Assembly: GCA_036768485.1 (NCBI GenBank)
Contig: JAVLUZ010000580.1
Coordinates: 331,399 to 395,398, forward strand
Direction: 5' to 3'
Length of the DNA: 64,000 nt
DNA from: Mermis nigrescens
Lineage: Eukaryota > Nematoda > Enoplea > Mermithida > Mermithidae
Position 1 is the stretch's first letter, and the number at the start of each line of letters is the position of its first letter. The position numbers were made by a program, and so were the translations under genes. The notes under the pieces were generated by a model that saw nothing but the letters and a program-made list of their open reading frames with translations, did no database searches and was not told the origin of the DNA. Shown here piece after piece: positions 1 through 9,539 of this stretch.

Positions 1-153
1 ATACCACTGGCGGATTTAAAGCAAGGGCGGGAGGCTGCCCCTGTCGTCAAATGATTTTCAGGTTCAATGATAGATCAGATATGTATTCTTGGATGATTTT
101 AGCCATTTTTATCATCTTGTTTTCAATTTTTTCCGGTGTTTTGTGCCAGATAG
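1..153. other. Left flank, no gene seen
   Basis: AT-rich flank up to the first mobile element. Short ORFs here are not supported by any motif. The last eight bases (CCAGATAG, 146-153) are the left target-site duplication of the next element. Confidence 0.5.
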
Positions 154-154
154 T

Positions 155-1094
155 AGTGTTATTTTGATATACCAAAAATAAATGTGGTATGATTTTGGTA
201 GGCACTTGTTGGACTACCAATATCATATTTTTATTCTGAGAATTTTGGTATATCATATTCCTATCATATTAAAACTCCCAAAAATGTGAAGATATTTCTG
301 ATATAATTTTGGTATAATTTCGGTATAAAGTGGTAGCATTTTTTTCCTTCTTTCGCTCTATATCTTACCTGCAAATTTTGGAGCATGATGCAGTAGGTAT
401 TTTCAATCGTACATACATACAATTAGCACAGTGTAGTATGAATGAGTGACATCCTGTCGATGTTGATAAATAACTTATGACGAGCTCAGCTCATTAACCC
501 TCCGTTTACCGTGTCCTATGCTGGAGGCATTTTGTGGCATTTTTTTCTGCTCTACCTTATCCACGTGTCCAAAACTGTTTCTAACCTCATTTTGGCTTCA
601 GTTACATCGTTTTTAATGGTTTAGCTTGAATAGGAGTTATAGAGTAATAAATAAGAAATAGGAATTTTTTGGTCTATTTACAGTGATATAACAAAACTCA
701 AGATGGGAAAATAAGGTTCTAATAAGAAAATTTAGTGGTTTATTCCTTTCCAGCTCTTTAAATGCATTTCCTGGATGTGTTGAACACAACAGAAATCTAC
801 TTTTTCTTGTTTTTGCATAATGTCCAACAGGTAATTCTTATGCATTGTGATAGTTTTTCAATAATACCTCTTTCAAAAATGATTTTCACAAAAAATATCA
901 TACATATTCAGAAGGAGCATAAAAAATTACACTAAATGAAAGTAATAGCTGTCAGAGAATGTTAATAAGGCATAGCTTAATATGCACTAGGAGTTTACAC
1001 CATGATGATGCACTTCGATTGCAAAAACATGATGGTAAATGGAGGGTTAAGGGTGGCCTGGCCTAAATCATCTGGGAGATTTCAAAATGTTAGT
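155..1094. other. Element interior, no gene seen
   Basis: AT-rich DNA with repeated short motifs such as TATCATATT and GGTATA near the left end. No coding pattern is supported. Confidence 0.5.
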
Positions 1095-1322
1095 TATAGT
1101 CTGTTTCATTTAACTTTGAGGTTTTTAAAATAATTTAAAGTGATTACAAAAGTGATTTAAACTAATACGGTAATTATGATATTCTACAGTATAATGTGTC
1201 ATATGGAGACGTATGTTATTGCTCAGCCGCATTACTGCATCAACATTTTAAACCACTTTTGTAGCCTGATTCTTGCGGAAAAATTTAAAAGAAAACCGCA
1301 AAGTTAAATGAAACAGACTATA
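1095..1322. mobile_element. MITE of the TATAGTCTGTTTCA family, copy 1
   Basis: A 228-bp unit with terminal inverted repeats of about 30 bp. The left end begins TATAGTCTGTTTCATTTAAC and the right end is its near-perfect inverse ending GAAACAGACTATA. It has no coding capacity. Three related units follow (1325-1966, 5021-5262, 5502-5733), all with the AAAAGTGGTTTAAAC / AAACCRCTTTTGTA inner motif. Confidence 0.7.
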
Positions 1323-1324
1323 GG

Positions 1325-1966
1325 TATAGTCCATTTCATTTAACTTTGAGGTTTTTGAAAAAGAAAAATTAAAGTGCCCACAAAAGCGGTTTAAACTTAC
1401 AGTTTAGTTGTGACGAGCGTATAAGGAGAGAACCCGGTGCAAGTGAAAAACATAGGCCCTTCTGTGATTGGTCACTGCCATTTTGGATGCGCTCACTCTG
1501 ATTGGCTGATTTCTTTTACTTGTCTGTACTGAATACCGTCGTCGTTTTTTGCGATGATGATGAATTCGCAGATTAACTTTGGCCATTTTTTGTGAAGGCG
1601 AGTTTAGGCATTTGAGCAGACCCCTATCCAGGAAGATAAGGGGGAACGTGCCCCCGAAACGGAATATGAGAATGAATTTTCTTAGCAATTTTTTGCGATG
1701 ATCAAAAGAAATCAGCCAATTAGAGTGAGCGCATCCAAAATGGAAGTGACCAATCACAGAAGGGCCTATTTTTTCACTTGCACCGGATTCTCTCCTTACA
1801 CGCTCGTTATAGTTGTGATATTCTACAGTACCTATATTGAGTTATGGTGAGAGACTGGCTATTGCAAAAGCGCATCACCTCATCAAATGTTTAACCCACT
1901 CTTGTAGCCTGATTCATACGGATTAAATTCAAAAGAAAACCTCAATATTGAATGAAACAGAGTATA
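1325..1966. mobile_element. MITE of the TATAGTCTGTTTCA family, copy 2, interrupted
   Basis: Starts two bases after copy 1 with TATAGTCCATTTCATT and ends ATGAAACAGAGTATA. It is longer than copy 1 because a separate inverted-repeat element (1411-1809) sits in its middle; the sequence after it (GATATTCTACAGTA) matches the middle of copy 1. Confidence 0.65.
1411..1809. mobile_element. Nested inverted-repeat element of about 400 bp
   Basis: Both ends carry an inverted repeat of roughly 100 bp, starting TGACGAGCGTATAAGGAGAG on the left and ending CTCTCCTTACACGCTCGTTA on the right. The string TAGTTGTGA occurs at both junctions (1405-1413 and 1810-1818), consistent with a target duplication of 6-9 bp; the exact length is ambiguous because it overlaps the ends. 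No coding capacity in its 400 bp. Confidence 0.6.
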
Positions 1967-2567
1967 GGTAGGTATGTACCACAAGACATGATATTGACCC
2001 ATCAAATAACTTGTTTTCTTGATCATTGTTTGCCATCTGTTTTGTTGGCCTTTGTGATTCACTAATAGTGATACTAGGTGCACAGCATGGGCGATTTGGG
2101 AAAGGGGTCAAGAATTCAGCTTTTTAGACCAAAATGACCTCAAAAACTTGCATAAGCGCTTAAATAGCGTTAAAAACATGATATTACCCGGTTTCTAGTC
2201 AATTTGAAGCACTTTTGAAGAAAACTTTTAATTTGCATCCGGTTTAGGCCTTCATTTTGCCTCATTTTCCCTACAAAATTTTTCATCTTTCTATTCTGGG
2301 TGGTCTAGACCACACATTCCCATGTGCATGTTTGATCGTTATTCCGAAATGTTGTCATCTGACAAAAATGAAAAGAATTTATGTAACTTTGTAACTTACA
2401 TAATCTCGTAAATTTTGGGAGTTTTCTAAATAAATGAAAATTTTTCAAACAGCGTCTAGAAGTGTAATGCTTGTGCTTTTCTTTGGAAACATATTTATTA
2501 ATTGCAACCTTTTTTATGGCGGTAGAAATTACATAATAGGTATACATATGTACTTACTTACCAAAAG
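1967..2567. other. Between nested elements, no gene seen
   Basis: About 600 bp of AT-rich sequence inside the hAT-like element. Nothing coding or repeated stands out. Confidence 0.4.
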
Positions 2568-2628
2568 TACAGGGTGTCCCAGCTAACTATTCGTGATTTT
2601 GTTTTTTAACAACTTTTGCAATTTTCAT

Positions 2629-2872
2629 CACACGTGGGCGTGGGGGATGTTTAAGGGGTATGCGCACTCCTCAGAAGTTGAAATACCCCCCCCAAAAAAT
2701 TTTTTCTTTTTGATTCCATTGGATAGTGCTCGATGAGAAACGTCGAAAAATGGTGTTTTCTTTGCCATATGATCACTTTTAAGACCATTTTTTGACCTTT
2801 AAAAATTTTTTCAACCCCCCCCTCCCAGAAATTTTTTCATCACCCCCATAATTTCGGTGCTGCCCACCTATG
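2629..2872. mobile_element. MITE of the CAYAYSTGGGC family, copy 1 (reversed)
   Basis: Starts CACACGTGGGCGTGGGGG and ends TGCTGCCCACCTATG. Flanked by ATTTTCAT (2621-2628) and ATATACAT (2873-2880), a diverged 8-bp target duplication. The other arm of the palindromic host element shows the empty site. Related copies are at 4592-4847, 48172-48446, 57956-58057, 58510-58662, 60003-60261 and about 62535-62765. Confidence 0.7.
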
Positions 2873-2987
2873 ATATACATCCGTTTTCCTTAAAATTTTG
2901 TTACAGTATAGAAACAACATTGAAATTTTATGTGTCATTTTTTCAGATCATAGTTTTTAGTAGTTATTATCTTATTTGAAATATTCT

Positions 2988-3192
2988 ATGGCGTATGCCG
3001 TTGGAAAACGTGCAAATGTAGCACCATGGTAGTATGGACGAAAGGCGTCGTCGTCATGGTTCGACAAAAGTTCAGAGGCGAGATGAAGCGTGACTTTCCC
3101 AGTGACCATAGCATTAGAAAGTGGCATTTAGCTTTGATGGAGACCGGTTTGGTTCAATGTCAAGAGGAAGCGAAGCAGATCGATACGGCCTA
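2988..3192 (+). pseudogene. Mariner-type transposase N-terminus, left arm, decayed
   Basis: From the ATG at 2988 the reading resembles the minus-strand copy at 3128-3406 (MAYAVG, RAN, VKRKRSRS) but with stops and frameshifts. It would encode the N-terminal helix-turn-helix DNA-binding region of a Tc1/mariner-superfamily transposase. The catalytic DDE/D part is absent. Confidence 0.5.
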
Positions 3193-3406
3193 AACTTTCC
3201 TCCAAACGAGCTGATCGGCTTCGCTTCCTCTTGACATCTTGAATCGAACCGGTCTCCATCAAACTTGAATGCCACTTTCTGATGCTATGGTCACTGGGAG
3301 GGTCACGCCTCATCTCGCTTCTGAACTTTCGTTGAATCATGACGACGCTTTTTGTCCATTCATACCATGCTGCCGCGTTTGCGCGTTCTCCAACAGCATA
3401 CGCCAT
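3128..3406 (-). pseudogene. Mariner-type transposase N-terminal fragment
   Basis: A 92-codon reading starting MAYAVGERANAAAWYEW. The region around residues 20-65 has the layout of the helix-turn-helix domain at the N-terminus of many arthropod mariner-like transposases: aromatic YEW, RKFR, then SIRKWHSSLMETGSI and a basic KRKRSRSARLEE. It ends abruptly near the centre of the palindrome, with no DDE/D catalytic domain. What is seen is the fragment and its mirror image on the other strand; the family name is inferred from motif layout and from the TA-flanked CAGGGTGTCCC ends. Confidence 0.55.
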
Positions 3407-3726
3407 AGAAGATTTCAGATAAAATAATAACCATTAATGACAATGATCTGAAAAAATGACATATAAAATTTAAATGTCGTTTCTATACTGTAACAAAATT
3501 TGAACGAAAACGGATGAAAATTGCAAAAGTTATCAAAAAACAAAATCACGAATAGTGGCTGGGACATCCTGTATATTAAATATATACCAAATATCAAAAA
3601 TATACATATCATATTTTAAATAAAAAATAGCAGAATATCATATTCATATCATATTAAAATTAAGTCAACTATACCAATATCATATTTTATTTATTTTTGG
3701 GCTACCAAAATAACACTACCAGATAG

Positions 3727-4328
3727 TACTTTACTGTCATTTACTGACTTGTAGTTCAAAAACTAAAATTAAGGCCATAAGTGTAGTTCTAGTGACTGTC
3801 GGCAAATTTCGAAAATACAAAGTGATATCAATTTTACTTCCATTGTGAAATCTTAATGTAGTTTATTGTTACTCGTATTACTGTAGTAAATTTGCCCTAC
3901 ATATTTTATTCAATTTATGTTTCTCTACTTGTCGTTCTGTTGCACTTCAAACATCGGTCGTTAGATTTGAGTTAACACTTTTTGTTTGTTTTGAATTCGT
4001 GTTTTATGCAACTCGCGTGTTATGTGGAACTAGTTGTATGCTCATGGCTTAAATATGATCATTTATAATACATTGCACTAACGTCGTTATTTTACGTGTA
4101 AACTAATTTGAATTGTATGTACACTGGCGCTGAGTTCATCGCACTCCCCAGATAGCCAAATATCCAAATAAAACGAAAATATCCAACAAGACCTTCCTCC
4201 AAAATTTCATTTTCAATGCACATTTTATGATGTACGAGGAAGATTCTTTCTTAAATTGCAATTAGCTTCAAAAAGGTATCCATTTTACGTTTTTCTTAAT
4301 CTCGTAAACGAGATAGTCAAAAGTCGGT
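3727..4328. other. Intergenic, no gene seen
   Basis: About 600 bp of AT-rich DNA right of the hAT-like element. No coding pattern or strong repeat recognised. Confidence 0.5.
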
Positions 4329-4503
4329 AACTAGTTGGAAAAATGCTTGAAGAGCACTGGAAAGTTATATGTTTTTGCTCTTTTAAAGAGTCAAAAGTGG
4401 AGCACAAGCTGCTCAAAACTACGTTGATACCACAATGAAAATCAAAATGGACTGAAGCATCTTGATATTCACCCATAAGCAAACATATCTCCGCCTTTTT
4501 TCT
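4329..4503. repeat. Inverted repeat, left arm
   Basis: About 175 bp nearly identical to the reverse complement of 5865-6038, from AACTAGTTGGAAAAATGC to ATATCTCCGCCTTTTT. The right arm abuts a Polinton capsid-gene fragment, so the repeat may be part of the same element or mark an inversion end. Confidence 0.65.
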
Positions 4504-4591
4504 TTGATTTACATAAGGAACACAAATTGAACCGTTGTCCCTTAAAACTTGTAGCAGTTTCGAACTTATTTTAATGTTGTACAGTTAGTAC

Positions 4592-4847
4592 CATAGGTGG
4601 GCGGCTCCAAAGGTCTGGGGGTGCAAAATTTTTTCATAGTCAAATATGGGCCTTAAAAATGGTGCTATGGCGGAAAAAACACCATTTTTGAACGTTTCTC
4701 GTCGAGCTCCATTGATTGGCATAAAAAAACTCGAAAAAAGCAAAAAACATTTTAAAATATGAAATTCTGGGGGGAGTAGCTGGGTTTTCGCCATTTTTCG
4801 TTGGGTATTTTACCTTCTGGGGGTGTGTACCCCCACGCCCAGAAATG
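4592..4847. mobile_element. MITE of the CAYAYSTGGGC family, copy 2
   Basis: 256 bp, starting CATAGGTGGGCGGC and ending CCCCACGCCCAGAAATG. A perfect 8-bp target duplication GTTAGTAC flanks it (4584-4591 and 4848-4855). The interior has the family pattern: ATTCTGGGGG-type runs near both ends and ACACCATTTTTGAACG in the middle. Non-coding. Confidence 0.8.
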
Positions 4848-5020
4848 GTTAGTACGTATTTAAAGCGACGGTCATATAAGATACCTACATAAGTAGATAG
4901 GTGTGTGTATGTAGGTAGTCTGATAGTTTGCTTCCTTACTAAGACTTTTCAAAACAGTTTCTGAACTCTAAGTTTTCATTACAATTTCTGATCTATCGAC
5001 TTACTGTACTTGTCATGCTA

Positions 5021-5262
5021 AATGGTCTATTTCACGAAACTTTGTGCATGGAAATCAATTTTCAACGATCTAGCGAGGAGCTACAAAAGTGGTTTCTAGG
5101 CAGCTTACTGTAATAAAATTTTGTAAAATAAAACTTTCTTTGCTTATCGATTGCTCTGTGCAATATCATGGTTGCTGCTTCACTTTAAACCGCTTTTGTA
5201 ATCGATTTAAATTCACTTCAAAATTTAAATCCCTGCAAATGGTTCCGTGAAACAGACTATAG
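5021..5262. mobile_element. MITE of the TATAGTCTGTTTCA family, copy 3
   Basis: Left end AATGGTCTATTTCACGAAAC; right end TTCCGTGAAACAGACTATA. The middle keeps the ACAAAAGTGGTTT and AAACCGCTTTTGTA blocks of the other copies. Confidence 0.6.
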
Positions 5263-5501
5263 TCACAATTAAATGGTTTCCATGGAAATAATTATTTATT
5301 ATTGACTTATATTCTGACAAAGAAACGTATTTTTAAAACTAAGCTTTTTGATTGTGTCTTTATTAATTTTGATTGAAATTTTTTTCTTTATAATTGTAAA
5401 CACTAAATTAAGATCAAAAAAAATTTCGAGTGACTTTAAAACAAATCCGAATTTTCATTTATCTAAGCAACAATTTCTCATTTTCTTCATTACAGAAAGC
5501 C

Positions 5502-5733
5502 TTTAGTCTATTTCAACATACCTCGTGCATGGGCAGTAGTTCTTTAGACGATGTAAACCGACTACAATAACCTGAAGCAACAATGGCGATACTGTGCAAA
5601 GAAAATGAGGAAATTTATGAACTTTTACTGTGCAAAGTTGCATTACAGTAATCAGCGTGGAAACTACTTTTGTAACTGCTCGTTTATCGCTGAAAATTGA
5701 TTTCCATGCCAAGGTTTCGTGAAATATACTATA
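5502..5733. mobile_element. MITE of the TATAGTCTGTTTCA family, copy 4
   Basis: Left end TTTAGTCTATTTCAACATACC, right end GGTTTCGTGAAATATACTATA. The right part (ATTGATTTCCATGCCAAGG) matches, inverted, the left part of copy 3. Non-coding. Confidence 0.55.
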
Positions 5734-5864
5734 CAGATTCCCACAGTCCCAACGGACAAGTTTGGCCATTACAATATTCGCGATTCAAGTTTAAAATTTA
5801 CAAAACTTGATTCATGTATACATAGGTACATAACTACACGATTTGGCCATGTTACATGACATAC

Positions 5865-6038
5865 GAAAAAAGGCGGAGATATGTTCGCTTATGGGTGAAT
5901 ATCTAGATGCTTCAGTCCATTTTGATTTTCATTGTGGTATCAACGTAGTTTTGAGCAGCTTGTGCTCCACTTTTGACTCTTTAAAAGAGCAAAAACATAT
6001 AACTTTCCAGTGCTCTTCGAGCATTTTTCCAACTAGTT
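5865..6038. repeat. Inverted repeat, right arm
   Basis: Reverse complement of 4329-4503 with few differences. Its inner end (AACTAGTT) is the point where similarity to the Polinton capsid gene begins on the minus strand. Confidence 0.65.
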
Positions 6039-6490
6039 TAATAGTATTTGATGCAAGTACTATTTCGATAGCTAGTCCGGTGCTTTCTAAAATTTCTGCC
6101 TTTCGTACGCAAAACTTCATTTGCTGAATACTTAAGTGCGCATTTTCAGCACCCTTAAAACTTTACAAAGCAAACGCGTCAGGATTTCTGTTTAATTCAA
6201 GCCTGACGTCAGTATAATTTAGTGAAAACCTGTCTTGTAAAAATAAATCAATGTGTAGTGGCGCACTTGACTCGACTATAGTCTTATCTACAAAAAATGC
6301 TATATGTTTCCTCAATCCATGGTTGTCTTCTGTGTCAATATAACCCGGACTATCTACTATGTACAAAGCAGATTGCAAGTGCGAATTTTTAGCATCCCAC
6401 CCATAATTTAGTTCAGTCTCTAAAAATGCTCAATATGCATTTTTATCTCCGCTGTCATGTACGAGCTTATTATTTAAAAAAGTTCAGGGT
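6039..6490 (-). pseudogene. Polinton F54H12.2-type capsid gene fragment
   Basis: Read on the minus strand this is a second copy of the middle of the gene at 25892-27180. Shared blocks include ETELNYGWDA, SALYIV, PLHIDLFLQDRF, LNYTD and RLELNRNPDAF. It has stops (for example after the KYAY-like start) and no gene ends. The F54H12.2-type protein is a conserved Polinton/Maverick product thought to be structural. In places this copy is better preserved than the one at 26 kb (for example SPGYIDTEDNHG), so the two are independent copies rather than a recent duplication. Confidence 0.65.
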
Positions 6491-7016
6491 TTAACACTGT
6501 TAGACGATTTTAGCGAAATTTAACGACAATTAGTACATTTCTATATGATTTTAGCGAGTTCTGTTTTTACCCATAAAATACCTAGGATGAAGTTAAAAAT
6601 GAACTGATTAGTCTATATTAGCGACAAATAAGTGAGCTAACTCGTGCAGCTCACGCTATCACAATAAAGTGTGGAATTTAAATAGTTTTGGGTATACAAT
6701 ATGAGTATTTCTGGCACATTTGGTGTGTGCTTAGGCTAGCTTTATCATGATCCTTATCAATTGACAGCAAAATTTTAAACGCACAGAATGCAGCCTCACA
6801 AACACAAATTTCTGTTCAGATGCCTAACAGTATACGTATTATGTTTATCTCTACAACTTGCATTATTAACTTAGGCAATAAAAAAACAAGGATTTTTTGG
6901 ATGCAATATGGGCAGATATACCCCTTTAATTATGGCTGAATTCGGATAATTAAACATTTATCAAACTTTCTTATGACTTGTACAAGCTCTGTTTTAAATT
7001 TTACAAGCTTTGTTCC
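6491..7016. other. Intergenic, no gene seen
   Basis: About 525 bp of AT-rich sequence without recognised coding or repeat structure. Confidence 0.5.
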
Positions 7017-7262
7017 GACTTCCACAGAAAATATTCCAAACCTTACAAAAAATGTTCCAAACTTTACAAAAAATTTCCAAACTTTACTAAAAATTTCCAA
7101 ACTTTACAATAATTTTCCAAACTTTACAAAAAAAATTTCCAAACTCTGCAAAAACTCCAAACTTTACAAAAAATTTCCCAAACTTTACAAAAAGTTTCCA
7201 AACCATACAAAAATTTTTCAAACTCTACAAAAAATTTCCAAAAAAAATACAAAAATTTGTTC
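7017..7262. repeat. Left array of a 20-bp tandem repeat
   Basis: About eleven diverged copies of a roughly 20-bp unit close to TTCCAAACTTTACAAAAAAT. Reading continues open through the array into the TBP-like ORF, giving a low-complexity N-terminal extension (NFTKN, KLYKKFP). The extension is best taken as translated repeat, not protein. A second array follows the ORF. Confidence 0.75.
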
Positions 7263-7266
7263 ACTT

Positions 7267-7746
7267 ATGCCGAATACGCTAAATCTGGAAGATGAATATC
7301 TGAAATTGCCAAATACTGCGCAATACAATCACCAAAAATTTCCAAGTATTGTATTTCGATTACCTCAGGCAACATTACTGATTTTCAGATCGGGTAAAAT
7401 TGTATGCGTTGAAGCTAAAACTATACAAGAAGGCGAAAATACAATAAAGGCATTCACCCATATATCAAAGATGGATAATTTAATGTTGAAAATAAAGCCT
7501 GAACTGTTCGTTGGCTCGGCTAACTTGGGATTTCGCATTGATCTTTGCAAATTTTATGAGATGGTAAATGGGAAATTCATGTACAAAGTAGAATTGTTTC
7601 CTGGTTTAGAATACAAATTTAGAAATGTAACCTCTTTGCTTTTTACAAGCGGAAAAATGATTCTTACAGGTGCAAAACACAAGCATGACGTGCAGATACT
7701 CTATAAAATAGTCTCAACAATACTTGAACGATGCCAAATTAAATGA
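7267..7746 (+). CDS. TATA-binding protein-like (TBP fold) protein
   Basis: An intact 159-codon ORF from the ATG at 7267 to TGA. It reads as a shortened TBP core with two related halves. The second half contains ELFPGLEY, then LLFTSGKMILTGAK, matching the best-conserved TBP segment. The first half contains YNHQKFPSIVFRL and LLIFRSGKIVCVEAK, and a VGSANLGFRIDL block joins the halves. All four DNA-kinking phenylalanine positions of TBP are present (F25, F40, F111, F126). The N-terminal strand holding the first minor-groove asparagine is missing, and the asparagine of the second half (QNMVGS in TBP) is replaced within KPELFVGS. Length is 159 against about 180 for a full core. An upstream in-frame extension to 6973 is repeat-derived, so the internal ATG is preferred. 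It could be a viral or transposon-borne TBP; divergent TBPs are known in large DNA viruses and in white spot syndrome virus. No TATA box or intron is evident. Confidence 0.75.
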   Translation: MPNTLNLEDEYLKLPNTAQYNHQKFPSIVFRLPQATLLIFRSGKIVCVEAKTIQEGENTIKAFTHISKMDNLMLKIKPELFVGSANLGFRIDLCKFYEMVNGKFMYKVELFPGLEYKFRNVTSLLFTSGKMILTGAKHKHDVQILYKIVSTILERCQIK

Positions 7747-7748
7747 TA

Positions 7749-8020
7749 ATTTTCCAAACTTTACAAGAAATTTTCCAAACTTTACAAAAAAATTTTCAAA
7801 CTTTACAAAAAAATTTACGAACTTTACAAAAAATTTTCCAAACTCTGCAAAAGTCCTATGCTTAAGCACGCAAAATTAATTCCAAACTCTGCAAAAATTT
7901 CCCAAAGTTTACAAAAAATTTTCCAAACTTAACAAAAAAAAATTCCAAATTTTACAAAAAAATTTCCAAACTCTACAAAATTTTTTTTAAACTTCACAAA
8001 AACTTTTACAAGGGATATTC
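7749..8020. repeat. Right array of the 20-bp tandem repeat
   Basis: Same unit and same orientation as the left array (TTCCAAACTTTACAAAAAAT-like), about eleven copies, starting within a few bases of the TBP-like stop codon. One unit is interrupted near 7853-7880. Confidence 0.75.
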
Positions 8021-8104
8021 CAAATTTAGGCATCTTGATGGGCTGCGAGATCATTAATTTTACTCTTTCTAATCCTATTGTAAAAAATTGATTCGTCAAT
8101 GTGC

Positions 8105-8290
8105 TAGTCAAATGCGTCGATAAATTTGTATCACGAAAAATGCTACGCTAATGTGCTTATTATTAGTTGATAAATTCCAAACAGGCTGCCAATGCGCAAT
8201 ATTACCAGCTGCAAAAAATTACTTCGCCGATGCGCAATATTACTAATGCGTCACACTGCTTCGCCAATGCGCTATATTACTACCTAATTG
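8105..8290. repeat. Degenerate short repeat
   Basis: Several spaced copies of a motif near TTCGCCAATGCGCAATATTAC. Too diverged to fix a period. Confidence 0.4.
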
Positions 8291-8389
8291 TGTTTGTTTA
8301 TAGGCTATTATAATCATGATGTTTCAGTCTATTATGCATTAAACGGCCAAACAAGCAGGTTATTAGTGGTGGAAAACCTCAATTTTTTT

Positions 8390-8423
<34 letters not shown>

Positions 8424-8428
8424 CACAC
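8390..8428. repeat. (AC)n microsatellite
   Basis: Nineteen or so AC dinucleotides with one interruption. A shorter AC run lies near 9055-9070. Confidence 0.9.
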
Positions 8429-8659
8429 TAGGTACATAGGTATCATGTATCATAAGTTGGCGCGAAGCAGACTGGATGGTGTTTGACTGGGTGGGCTGGA
8501 CGCGCCTTCTCCCACATCCCTCATCATTGCGCTGCCAGGGCACAAGACACAAGATTTCACCATCACCGCCAATGCTATAAGATAGGTATATATTTTGTGT
8601 TGCGCCCCATGTGAATTCATGAACATTCTAAACTTTGAGCTCAGTACAGCTGAATAGGT

Positions 8660-9400
8660 TAAAAATAGGGAAAACAAACTTTTTCATATGCTCGCTTTAC
8701 ACTACTTTACACTTTACACTAGTTTAACTTTGACTCTTAGAATAAAAAAAATTTCAGCATTATACAAAATGGATAAGATCAGTGACCCCCTATCTCCAGG
8801 GCCTACCTCGGCTTCCCTACCACTAGCTTTACACTTTACTTTACACTTTACACTAGTCCCCCACGAAATACAACAATACTCTCTTCTCCTTATGCACAAG
8901 GACTGTGCAACTTATATTGCCTTTGTTTCGGAACAAGTTGTTTCGGAACCAACTGTTAATGTAGAACCCTTTTTCAGGACCCCCTTCTTGGTTCACTGAC
9001 GAGGCTTAGCAGATGGCGGTTGTGGACATCCTCCCAGGGACTGATACCCCAAGCACACACACACACACACTGACAATGTTGTTTCGGAACAAGTTGTTTC
9101 GGAACCAACTGTTACTGTAAGAGAAAATGAAGCTCTCAAAGCTGATGCATTCATATTTATAAAATTGGTCAAAAATTAGGAAAAACTTTATCCCTAAGCT
9201 TGCTTTACACTACTTTACACTTTACACTAACATACCCCCCACAAAATACAACAATACTAGCTAGGATTGGGCAACTTATATTGCCTTTGTTTCGGAACAA
9301 GTTGTTTCGGAACCAGCTGTTACTGTAAAAAATCGATAAAATGTGGAGGAACCCCTTTTCAGGACCCCTTAGCCTTACTGGTAGCTCCCCAGGCCCTCTT
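8660..9400. repeat. Diverged duplication with short internal repeats
   Basis: Two related blocks, about 8660-8985 and 9165-9375. Each has GCTTTACACTACTTTACACT, then CACRAAATACAACAATACT, then CAACTTATATTGCC and TTTCGGAACAAGTTGTTTCG. The last motif also occurs alone near 9078. The duplication and motif reuse suggest a non-coding repeat family; no ORF is supported. Confidence 0.5.
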
Positions 9401-9539
9401 TAGGCTTACGGGTAGGTCCGGGCAGGTCCCCAACTCTTTTACTCCCTGGTGCGTTCTTGATTTTGGGCCAGGGAGCAGATCTGCCTATCTTATAACAGTA
9501 CAACGCTATAACGTTGCCCCCCCAGGGAAGCAGGGTATA

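Larger units (their letters stand above)
2568..3573. mobile_element. Palindromic Tc1/mariner derivative
   Basis: Both ends read inward as TACAGGRTGTCCCAGC and remain similar for hundreds of bases, so the element is a large imperfect palindrome. Each arm begins with a TA dinucleotide, the mariner-superfamily target. Each arm also carries the same start of a transposase gene, one on each strand, pointing toward the centre (about 3190-3230). The left arm is longer because a MITE (2629-2872) is inserted in it. The structure suggests a head-to-head joining of two 5' ends with loss of the catalytic part, so it cannot encode a full transposase. Confidence 0.65.
154..3718. mobile_element. hAT-like non-autonomous element, with nested insertions
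   Basis: The left end at 154 starts TAGTGTTATTTTG, and the right end at 3718 is the inverse (CAAAATAACACTA with one mismatch). Similarity continues about 45 bp inward, through CCAAAAATAAA and a TGATATTGGTA-like stretch. The identical 8-mer CCAGATAG lies directly outside both ends (146-153 and 3719-3726). An 8-bp duplication with a 5'-TAGTG end fits the hAT pattern (YARNG ends, 8-bp target sites). No transposase of its own is visible. Most of its length is later insertions: two MITEs and a nested inverted-repeat element at 1.1-2.0 kb and a palindromic Tc1/mariner element at 2.57-3.57 kb. The superfamily call rests on the ends and target site only. Confidence 0.6.

Noticed and set aside
6973..7266. 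Upstream in-frame extension of the TBP-like ORF
   Set aside because: It is translation of the 20-bp tandem repeat; TBP similarity begins after the ATG at 7267.
7017..8020. CRISPR-like array
   Set aside because: Units are directly adjacent, diverged and lack unique spacers; the DNA is eukaryotic.
8450..8677. 75-codon minus reading in a GC-richer block
   Set aside because: No motif, repeat partner or context supports coding.
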